NCBI GenBank assembly: GCA_015143735.1
Contig: VKHC01000220.1
Coordinates: 1-15,222 of the forward strand
From: Synura sp. LO234KE
Lineage: Eukaryota > Sar > Synurophyceae > Synurales > Mallomonadaceae
Direction of reading: 5' to 3'
DNA: 15,222 nt
The position numbers were made by a program, and so were the translations under genes. Under the pieces are notes generated by a model, which ran no database searches, was not told the origin of the DNA, and saw only the letters and a program-made list of their open reading frames with translations. Every line of letters begins with the position of its first letter. Position 1 is the stretch's first letter. Of this stretch, positions 7,962 through 15,222 are shown in pieces.

Positions 7962-8942
7962 GGTAGAACCTCAAAATATGGACAGAAATACTTAAAATTT
8001 CCTACTTTAGTCTATTTCTGACTCTTAACTGACCCAAAATGCTTCTAGGGTATTTGAATGGCGGCGTTAATGGTTCAATACCACATCTCTAGTGATACGA
8101 AGCTAAAAGTCACAATGTCAATAATTTCTGCAGATTTTGAATACGTCTTCTTGGCGTGAATAGACATCCACTGATGCTTCTGGCATTGCTTCCTCGATGC
8201 TTGACATTACAGTAGATGTTCATGGGGCTTCTAGCATTCGTTAGTCTGATTGATTTTCGTGTATTGCAAACTTGATTCTTCGATTTTGGACAGGTACTAC
8301 GTTAACAATTAATGAACAATTTGTAATTAATGTTATAAAGTGCGTATTTGATGTTTTCAGACATACTGAGCGCAAATCTAGCTGGTGAGCCATCAGGTAA
8401 TTGTTGTTGTTGATTTTACAGTAACCGTAGTCAAAGGAAATGTTTTATCATTTCGCATGATATGTTTAAGTGCTTGAGTGCGTCATGCCTACTTTTAAAT
8501 TATAGTCATTTTAAATGTTCAATGAATTAAGCAATCTATTTGTTTGATCTTGTTCTCACTGCCGTGATATGCTGAACTTTAGGAGTGCTTCAGAGCATGT
8601 ATATCACGTTGAAACTAAGCCATGAAAATAGCATCTAAACTAAATTAGTGCATAGATAGCTATCTAGGTCTGTAAGGAGTATTAAAAGTAAAAATGGGAC
8701 TAGTTGTAGTTCTTAACTCAGGTGTACCACCGCCGGCCGACGAGGGATGTGAAACTGTCGACGCACCGACGCCCCAAGCACTAGTGCATAGACTACTAAG
8801 TACCATAAATACTTCAGATATACTAAAATGACTGAATAATAGCATTTCATAACATAAAACCAAAACTAAGGCTCTTCGAACAAAAAAAGACTAATTATCG
8901 CCTGTGGATAGACCTTCTATTCACATTATGTCCAAGATTTTC
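7962..8942. other. Spacer between the two Copia copies, no gene recognised
   Basis: This is about 1 kb of AT-rich sequence with no conserved protein motif on either strand. The open frame on the minus strand at 8660-8863 has no recognisable domain. It separates two inverted, homologous elements, so it would form the loop if a read-through transcript folded back. Confidence 0.5.
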
Positions 8943-9217
8943 CTAACATCTCCTCGGTTAGCAGTCGTCGTTCTGACGATCAGGAAACTCGTTAATAAAA
9001 TAGCTGCAACCTCCGAGAACATTCAAGTATAAAACTTATACCTCGTTTTTTAAAATAAAAATTATGACTTAGCTTCAAGTATCAAACCTATACTTCGTTT
9101 TTTAAAATAAAAATTATAACTTAGCTTAGACCAACGTTTACCTCAAAATTCTCGATAAACTAGTTATTATGAGATGTTCTCAGAAAATGCAAATATGTTC
9201 TGACGAAGTATAAATTC
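8943..9217 (-). repeat. 3' LTR of copy B, 5'-deleted and with an insertion
   Basis: On the minus strand it reads CATTTTCTGAGAACATCTCA, then GAATTTTGAGGTAAACG, then after about 100 extra bases TACTTG...CAGCT...AACGAGTTTCCTG, TCAGAACGACGA and ACCGAGGAGATGTTAG. All of these correspond to the second half of copy A's LTR. The final TCTAACA is not recognisable. The upstream junction fuses RNase H to the LTR at GAATTTAT. Confidence 0.8.
9022..9125. repeat. 52-bp tandem duplication inside copy B's 3' LTR
   Basis: Two 52-bp units (9022-9073 and 9074-9125), each beginning TTCAAGTAT and ending AACTTAGC or GACTTAGC, differ at four positions. Neither unit is in copy A's LTRs, where GTTTGGTACTTG is continuous. 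The first unit contains GTATAA-aac-TTATAC, a small inverted repeat. Confidence 0.92.
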
Positions 9218-9986
9218 TCCGGAGATAATTCTGTCGCGCGCAAAAAAACACGTGGTGTTGGCATGTCGATTCCGTGGTGAGATAGACTTCCTTTTTCTTG
9301 CAAGGGTAACGGCTGACTGGTTGCCTCTTGGTAGATCAACGCCGGTCACACTTGATATCCCTGGTACTTCAAAAAATTCTTCGTACAGATCGCAACCATG
9401 ACTGCACCGGCCATAATCACAAGCTCACTCTCCGCAGAGGACGTCGTGACCAGTTCCGTTTGGTTAGTTGACTCCGCGTCAACTCCTCCCTCGTCCGGGG
9501 TAGTGACGATATCGCTATGGCACTTGCCATCAGCAGCTATTGAAGCGTCTGAGAAGAGAATAACTTTCAGCTCTTCATGCACTTTCATTCGAAGCTTGAA
9601 TTCCTTAGTCGCATTGATGTACTGAAGCATACTTCACAGCTTATCCCAGTCTAGTTTTGAGTAGATGCGGTGACACTGGTTGCTAGCCATCCCACTACCG
9701 GTAAGAAATCAGGTCGCACCCGCACTGTACGTAAGAAAACCTTTGCAATTCTCGAACGCAGCTGATCTTCCCTTGTTTGATCCAACGATGAGGAATAGGG
9801 ATTGATGCTGAATAAACGGTCTGTAGCTGGTGAAGATGCCGTACCACTCCAGACCTCGTATTCTTTCAGGAAAAGTCCGATACATACTGGTCTATCGACA
9901 CCATATTGCAACTCCCGATTGAAAAAAATCAAGCGGCATCCCAATATAAGCAAGGGAATGAGTAGCAACGACGAACTGTTGCCCAC
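9218..9986 (-). pseudogene. Copia RNase H and connection domain, copy B, 3'-deleted
   Basis: On the minus strand the connection reads EYEVWSGTASSPATDRLFSI and VRPDFLPVVGWLATSV. After a broken stretch it continues LQYINATKEFKLRMKVHEEL, LFSDASIAADGKCHSD (first RNase H Asp in the family-like SDAS context), SSAESELVIMAG (Glu), and ARDRIISGEF. There it is cut off and joined to the LTR. The final LTKPLQ block of copy A is missing. The third acidic site (YQDN in copy A) is frameshifted. Compared with copy A, this copy keeps the more usual first-Asp spelling and has the extra TEL residues that copy A lost beside its stop. Confidence 0.8.
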
Positions 9987-10760
9987 TTATACGAGTTATT
10001 AATGTCCGTTATCGCGCAGTCCAACACGAAGGTATTAGAACAAGCCAACACAACACATAATATCATCGGCATGAAAACAAGCAGTGCACTGGTACCCGTT
10101 TAGATTCAGATTGAACACGCAGTCATTTTTGCGTTGGCTTCAAATCAAAGTGATTCAAGAAAACTCTTCAAAAAAGACTATATCAAAGCAAGGAACTCTC
10201 TGGGCACATCCATAAAGTGCCTTCAAGGGGTTTACGATAATTGTACCGTTGGGTTGTATGAATGGACGATAAGATTCATCGAGTCGGCAAAGCAATTCTG
10301 GAATTTTCTTATTGGTACGCATATGCACTGCTGGACCTTTCATGTCTGGATTTAAATACCCCACCCCCCCGATATCCATGGTGGCTACAGCTCTCCGATT
10401 CACACGGCAAGAACAGAGCTATCATCAGCAATTAGTAAGGACGCGCAGGAGGTGAATTGATGTCTCAGTAGAACTCTCTTTCTAGATAGTTGCCTCCGGC
10501 CACGAATCTGGCCTTGATCTTTTCCCGCTCGCCATCCATTGAGAGCTTTTCTTGAGAAACAATGAGGAATGAATTATCCTGGTGAGATCTTCCTTCTTGA
10601 GAAGGCGGTTGACATCAACAGGCTTCCATGCTTCCTTGGCAATCATCTGGGACAACTCTGCTTGAATAACCTGGTCAGTAGAGCTTGTTGCCCTAGAGTT
10701 TGGCGCGCTTTGCGTGCTGTCGGTCTTAAGGCGAAACGATGCTTCCAACTGAATCGAACA
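9987..10760 (-). pseudogene. Copia reverse transcriptase, copy B
   Basis: On the minus strand it reads IQAELSQMIAKEAWKPVDVN, RIIHSSLFLKKSSQ and, in a shifted frame, KARFVAGGN. After a damaged stretch comes RRAVATMDIGGVGYLNPDM (first catalytic Asp at ATMDI). Then come KIPELLCRLDESYRPFIQ and LKALYGCAQRVPCF, and the palm motif as HADD (about 10062-10073) where copy A has HVDD. It lacks the 172-bp insertion of copy A, which defines that insertion's limits. There are multiple shifts and stops. Confidence 0.8.
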
Positions 10761-12170
10761 TTACGCAATTGAATCTATGAGAAGGATGAGTGAACACTCC
10801 TGCAGTTGATGCATCAGGTGTATGTATTTCCTCTGGTGATAGAGGCTTCTGCACTGGGTCCAGGTCCTCCGCCGACGGGGCTTGCACATTCCACATAATT
10901 GCGTCCTCGTCCGCATCAAAGTCGAACGCTTCGTCTTCGTAGTTGACCGCGTCTAGCAATACTGTACTCGCCTCGCTTGCAGTCTCATCATATTCATTGT
11001 CAAAGGCTCTGGGTGTTGGGTGATTGGAATCCGGATTACTTCCGCTAAAAACCAACAAGCACTCGTTTGAAACTCTGGTCATTCTGTCCATTTACGTGAG
11101 GCTCCTCGTCGCCTACTTCGATATCTCTGAAATGTTCGAGACTGAATGGCCTCAAGACTATTGATCTACCGGTTGTCTCTACTGTCATCGGCAGCCTAAC
11201 GAACTAGTCCCTCATGACCAGCTTTTGCCAGTGTCGAGGACGTAAACCCAGATAGAACCTCTGGTATTACCGTCAGGTACCAAAGCTATACCCTTCACCA
11301 CGGTGGGCACACGAGACTAAAGATAATATCCGAATTCAAATCGAATATCCCGCTTGAGGTCGAGCTTCCTGCCAATTAGCAACTCCTTTGGGGCAGCGTA
11401 GGCTAGTGCAGTTGCACGCGGAATGGCGTTGATCACGAATACAACGTACGTGAACAGCTAGAATATCCAATATCGAGGAAGTTTGAAGGATAATATTGAT
11501 ATTATTCCTCTTGCGCGTTTCTTAACAACGCTGACCTGTCGCTCCACAACAGGCTGTTGTTTTTCATGGTTGGAAGTAATTCCGGATGCAATGAAACGAC
11601 ATACCGAAGCCGCAATACCTCCTTCGCCGTCACTGTGAATGGATTAAACCCTGAGTCCAAATGAGGTGAGAGTCCGCAATTGAGTCTCCAGCCCCTCGCG
11701 AATAACAGTCTCGTGACGCTTGGTCTTACGGTAGTACATTGTAACAGTTTCAAAGTCATAGTCTCTGAGATCAGAAATGAATCTCCATGAATGAACACTA
11801 AGTCGATGTACGTCTGTCGGGTTGCACGGACGGTCATCGACGACGGTTCCAACAGCTTTTGCCAGACTGGTCCTTGGACTGGGTAAGCTTACCCTTGATC
11901 TCCCCGAGCTCAGGTCCATAGATGTTACGGACACTAATGATATCGCTTCCCTTACCTGGGCAGTTGACATTTCCAACTATATTGACTTAGTTGCATGCGT
12001 CTTGTGCCGAAGGATATCCTAGCCGACGCAGGAACTTCTTAACTTTGGTGATTTCCCTCTGCGTAAGTAAAGCCTCGTTGTTTTTCACCGTCGAGACCTT
12101 AATGTAGCCACTGAGCACGATCCGCTTCACTCACCCCCAAATAGCTGCGTGAGTACAAATTCCTGTCTTT
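10761..12170 (-). pseudogene. Copia integrase and acidic linker, copy B
   Basis: On the minus strand, after a decayed N-terminal part, the core reads TYIDLVFIHGDSFLISETM (first Asp), LRDYDFETVTM and KRHETVIREGLETQLRTLTS. HSDGEGGIAAS follows, with the second catalytic Asp intact (GAC at 11631-11629), then QQPVVERQVSVVKKRA with the Glu. The C-terminal part is VINAIPRATALAYAAPKELL, GRKLDLKRDIRFEFGYY and NTRGSIWVYVLDTGK. The acidic linker is better preserved than in copy A: DNEYDETASEASTVLLDAVN then YEDEAFDFDADEDAIMW. Stops and frameshifts are frequent, for example near 11500 and 11340. Confidence 0.78.
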
Positions 12171-12319
12171 CTATATCGTGATGACAGTGATACTGTACTT
12201 AGCTTGATCCCAATCAATGCGGTAGGTCTTCGACACTTCAAACCATGACAACACGTTAGTCACAGCGTTAGAACAGTACACTTGTTTGAAAAGTCCCCAG
12301 TCACCTCCATGGGTCACGA
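12171..12319 (-). pseudogene. Copia protease downstream part, copy B (after the nested insertion)
   Basis: On the minus strand, DVVTHGGDWGLFKQVYCSNA and WFEVSKTYRIDWDQAKYSIT correspond to the copy A frame from 4048 to about 4190. It is separated from the protease active-site part (13444-13600) by the 1124-bp insertion. It stops near 12171. Confidence 0.75.
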
Positions 12320-13443
12320 CATCAGTGCACAAAACATGGCAGTGGATAACCACACCGTTTATACCCCGACTTAATACTACCATTATACTTCGCATTATAC
12401 CTGAAAAGTACGGGTTATCCTTGTGGAGAACCACGAGTTATCCATGAGCATGGAACCGACTTATCCACGCCGTATTATACCCCGTGATTATATCTAGTAT
12501 AACGTGGTGGATATCCACGGACTGATCCAAGCTAGCCGTGGTTATCCACGGACTAATCCAAGCTAACCATGGTTATAAACAACGATTACAAAATGCAAGA
12601 TCTCATTGAGAACCACTCACCGGACATTCATACGATATAGGCAGTGAGATATCAGTACGATCTCACTACTTATATCGTCAGAAGCAATGACTGCAGGTAA
12701 GATTTCCTCGCCAGAAACGGTACCACCATGTTGATGTCAATTTACCCCTTGAAAGTACAATTACACAATGCAAGATCTCATTAAGTACCGCTCCCCGGAC
12801 ATTCATACGATACAGGCAGTGAGATATCAGTACGATCTCACTACTTAGTATATCGTCAGAAGCAATGACTGCGGGTAAGATTATCACGCCAGAAATGTTA
12901 CCACCATGTTGATGTCAATTTACCCCTTGAAAGAACAATTACACAATGCAACATTTAATTGAGAACCACTCCCCGGACATCCATACGATATAGGCAGTGA
13001 GATATTAGTACGATCTCACTACTTATATTGTCAGAATGACTGCGGGCCAGATTATCACCCAGAAATGGTACCACCATGTTGACGTCAATCTACCCCTATA
13101 AACGACATTTCTTTCGTGGTGCTATTTGGGCAATCAAGCATTGAAAGCAGAAGAATAATACATAAATAAAATAAGCCATCTTTATTTATTAATGTTTCGT
13201 CGATTTAATTATGCAGTCACTCGTTATTAGCAAACGGCAAATTTAGAAAAAATTATTTTTGAGTCATTGACAATTACGGGGTATAACAATATCTTACAGG
13301 GATAACTACGGAGTATAAACAAAACATGGATAATTAACATCCGTAGTTATCCCTATTTTATTAACCATACCGAATTATCCATGGATAATCACGGTACCGT
13401 GGATAACCCACCGTGTATATCCACGGCTTTCTGTGCGCTGATG
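12320..13443. mobile_element. Nested 1124-bp non-autonomous element with terminal inverted repeats
   Basis: Copy A is continuous at this site (codons for EEIRVTHVGDW). Copy B is split between GGEI and VTHGGDW. The left end reads CATCAGTGCACAAAAC. The right end, reverse-complemented, reads CATCAGCGCACAGAAAG, with 2 mismatches in the first 15. Further in, GTGGATA and CACCG/CACGG words match on both sides. A GA flanks both ends (12318-12319 and 13444-13445) and could be a 2-bp target duplication. Subterminal regions carry about a dozen GGATAA/TTATCC words and several GTATAA/TTATAC words. The core is a three-unit tandem array. There is no transposase frame. It looks like a non-autonomous DNA transposon, class unassigned. 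Confidence 0.78.
12577..13098. repeat. Three tandem units of about 175 bp, each with a conserved hairpin
   Basis: Units lie at about 12577-12751, 12752-12929 and 12930-13098. Start-to-start distances are 175 and 178 bp (ACAATTACACAATGCA-type word at 12582, 12757, 12935). Each unit contains AGTGAGAT, a 9-nt loop, then ATCTCACT, flanked by an outer arm ACGATATA ... TATATCGT. The hairpins are at 12632-12678, 12807-12856 and 12985-13031. The inner 8-bp stem is identical in all three, and the outer arm has one mismatch each in units 2 and 3. ACCACCATGTTGATGTCAAT is shared by units 1 and 2, with one change in unit 3. It is not coding. Confidence 0.93.
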
Positions 13444-13600
13444 GATTTCCCCTCCGTGTACGATTTCATCAATATACACACTGGTATCCCCATTCGTGTC
13501 GATCGGCCTGAGATTTGTCAACAAATCTTTATTGCAGAACACGTGGACGTTGGCTTCAGTGTCGAGAAGAATAAATGAGCAGTTGGCCTCTCCGTGACCT
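13444..13600 (-). pseudogene. Copia protease active-site part, copy B
   Basis: On the minus strand the frame reads ANCSFILLDTEANVHVFCNK then DLLTNLRPIDTNGDTSVYID and EIVHGGEI, where it hits the nested element. The active site is DTEA as in copy A. Here the Cys codon before SFILL is intact, showing that the stop at 3905-3907 in copy A is secondary. Confidence 0.8.
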
Positions 13601-14453
13601 GTTACCGGCAAATATTTGCCGTCAGCAATCAGCTTTTTAATATTGTCTCCATATGGGCGATCCTTAGACAAATTGCCAGCTTCACCGCATGTATGACACT
13701 TTTTATCTATGGTAACTTCGGACTTCTTCTCGTCACCGCCTGATTTTTTTCGGTAACCACTCGCCTTCTTGGAGTCCTAGTTGGTTGCTTAAATGACGAA
13801 TGCATTAACAATCAGCTCGCATTGCCGTCAGCTGTGGTGGGCGGATCCATCGATACGAACGTAACTGGATGCCAGTAAATAAGCTGCTGTCACATTTCCT
13901 GGAGGCTCCACCCTCCCTCGTTGAATTCCAAAGTTACAGTTATCATTGAGCGATCCTATAAAGAGTGATAGCTCCTTCGGCTGGAATGTTCGGATGTTCG
14001 ATGGCTTCCAAAGCTTCGTCGCCAATTCGAAACGATTTTTGTAGTCCCCAGGAGACTCGTACTGTCCGTGATGAATTCTGTTGTACGCGTTCAAAAAATT
14101 AATGTGATCCAAAATTTTAATTCCAGTTTGAGAAATCACATGGGTCTCACGGATGAGATTCCACAGCACAAATGGATTCATTCCCATTTCGACTACATCC
14201 CACCGAGCATGTTGCATCAGCTTCTCTCAATCGGTGATTGCGTGTTCGTAGACATTTCACAAAGACACGATGCTCCCGTTGTTACAATGAAACTTCAACA
14301 AGCGTAGTTTTTGGAAATGAGATAAGTTCTGAGCTTCTCCTTGAATTGATTCAAGTTGTGGGTTTCCCCTAGGTAAGACAAGATTGGAATTGCTTCCGCA
14401 AGTCCAACTTCCTTGGCTCGTGAAGCTTTCTTGTCGCCTTTCTGGTCTTCTTT
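13601..14453 (-). pseudogene. gag: Copia gag, copy B, with internal deletion
   Basis: On the minus strand, KEDQKGDKKASRAKEVGLAE and NQFKEKLRTYLISKNYAC give the N-terminal part (no native start; it is fused to LTR sequence). A gap follows relative to copy A positions of about 3040-3230. Then IEKLMQHARWDVVEMGMN, HHGQYESPGDYKNRFELA and VEPPGNVTAAYLLASSYVRI. After a stop comes KKASGYRKKSGGDEKKSE and a zinc knuckle CHTCGEAGNLSKDR, where the last Cys is Arg and the His position is Asn as in copy A. The uninterrupted NQFKEKL reading shows that the 2-nt insertion at 2976 is private to copy A. Confidence 0.8.
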
Positions 14454-14640
14454 CGCAATAAGAATCGTCATGTGAAATGCCATTAGAATGTTCATTAGGA
14501 AATAGCTCAATATCGTAAAATAGTAGAACTGGCCCGCGTTGCTCCTCCAATATGTCTAAAGGCCCACTAGGTGTAAACTGAGCACCGTATTTTAAACTTT
14601 TTTATAGCCTACAGCACACCGTACATGTAGATTTCCAACA
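14454..14640 (-). repeat. 5' LTR of copy B, 3'-deleted
   Basis: On the minus strand it starts TGTTGGAAATCTACATGTAC, identical to the start of copy A's 3' LTR. It continues GGTGTGCTGTAGGCTAT, then diverges (an A/T-rich segment), then matches again through GATATTGAGCTATTTCC and AACATTCTAATGGCATTTCA to about GATTCTTATTGCG, where it jumps into gag. Its outer edge at 14640 sets the family's LTR boundary. Confidence 0.86.
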
Positions 14641-15222
14641 GATTAAACCGTTTTTCCCGGTTCAGAAAACGTTGAAAATTCTATTCGCGGTCATTCTTGA
14701 TTGTTTTTCTAATTTTGATTTTCTATGACCGTGACTCTGTAAAAAATTTTTCCGGCAATATCTTGAGCAGTATTTTCTAAAGAGTAGGAATGAAATGTAG
14801 TCCTCCGATCCCACTTCCATGACTTGAAGTTGCACTTGTTGCTGACGACGCTGACAATTACTGCGCCTACACATCCTCCCAGGTTATAAATTTTAATCTG
14901 AGTTATGTAAGATATAGTGAACTCTCTTGCCTACTAAGCTATCGTCCTAGTGTTGCTATTTTGACATTAGAAAGGGTCGCGCCAATATTGCTTTTTGATA
15001 CTCCACAATATTGTTAGCACAAAATTTGTTAGTAGGCAGAACTTTACGGCAGCCATGTCAGTGACCAATAAATCCTTTCCATTGCAGTTTTAAAAACGTG
15101 TTTTGTGCGACAGTGCCAAAACATATCTAGTGTTTTTCTACTCCAATTTTGAGTGGTGTTATCTCAAAATTTGCCAAGTTGCATTATTTACTCTGCTAAG
15201 TAATCGCTCAAAAAATCGGAGT
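14641..15222. other. Right flank, no gene recognised
   Basis: AT-rich sequence. The open frame at 14662-14874 on the minus strand has no known motif. The last 80 bases contain an imperfect inverted pair, ACTCCAATTTTGAG (about 15140) and CTCAAAAAATCGGAGT (15207-15222), which could be a transposon end cut off by the window. Confidence 0.4.

Larger units (their letters stand above)
8943..14640 (-). mobile_element. Ty1/copia retrotransposon copy B (minus strand, heavily degraded)
   Basis: This is the same family as copy A, read right to left. Blocks of gag, protease, integrase, linker, RT and RNase H match those of copy A at roughly four bases in five by eye (not computed). Three deletions relative to copy A are visible: 5' LTR end plus gag start (junction at 14453/14454), gag middle (near 14240-14265), and RNase H tail plus 3' LTR start (junction at about 9210-9217). 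A 1.1-kb element is nested at 12320-13443. Many stops and shifts indicate long inactivity. No target-site duplication is clear, because the far end of its 3' LTR is also eroded (after TGTTAG at about 8943). Confidence 0.9.

Noticed and set aside
8660-8863. Minus-strand open frame of 67 codons in the spacer
   Set aside because: No similarity that I recognise and no second line of support.
9398-9625. Plus-strand open frame of about 75 codons over copy B RNase H
   Set aside because: It is the antisense shadow of the minus-strand RNase H. Its open frame follows from the coding strand.
12577-13098. CRISPR array
   Set aside because: The units are whole 175-bp tandem copies with no unique spacers, in a eukaryotic transposon context.
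12577-13098. Centromeric satellite
   Set aside because: Only three units, bounded inside a defined 1.1-kb insertion. It could be related to a satellite, but the window does not show this.

Overview
This is eukaryotic nuclear DNA. Spliceosomal-type introns interrupt a kinase gene at the left edge, and the rest is dominated by decayed LTR retrotransposons. The retrotransposons are Ty1/copia elements (order gag, protease, integrase, reverse transcriptase, RNase H). Their motif spellings (DGE and VVERQIRVVKERA in integrase, AAPRE/GRKL...FKR...FGDYVQA after it, HVDD in RT) recall the GalEa/CoDi-like copia groups known from diatoms, red algae and some aquatic animals. With short introns of about 100-125 bp, an alga or related protist (stramenopile or red alga) is my best guess. 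This is an inference from family resemblance, not an identification.

Layout. 1-78: a 20-bp minisatellite. About 125-678 (+): the last exons of a phosphatidylinositol phosphate kinase. 679-2475: gene-poor DNA with a 22-bp triple repeat (1310-1375) and an AT-rich block with inverted repeats (about 1690-1885). 2476-7961 (+): Copia copy A, with a 5'-truncated LTR, gag-pol broken by several frameshifts and stops, a 172-bp insertion in RT, and a complete 381-bp 3' LTR. 7962-8942: spacer without a recognisable gene. 8943-14640 (-): Copia copy B, same family but older and more damaged, lying tail-to-tail with copy A. Copy B has lost the end of its 5' LTR plus the gag start, the middle of gag, and the pol tail plus the start of its 3' LTR. 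A nested 1.1-kb element (12320-13443) splits its protease region. 14641-15222: flank with no gene seen.

The most unusual structure is the nested element. It has imperfect terminal inverted repeats (CATCAGYGCACARAA), subterminal fields rich in GGATAA/TTATCC and GTATAA/TTATAC words, and a core of three tandem units of about 175 bp. Each unit carries the same long two-part hairpin. It has no transposase and looks like a non-autonomous DNA transposon whose class I cannot assign.

The two Copia copies act as controls for each other. Comparing them shows which defects are private (for example the integrase catalytic Asp lost only in copy A). It also shows which odd residues are shared and so may belong to the family (DTEA in protease, and Asn instead of His in the gag zinc knuckle). 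The kinase is the only gene in the window likely to serve the host.
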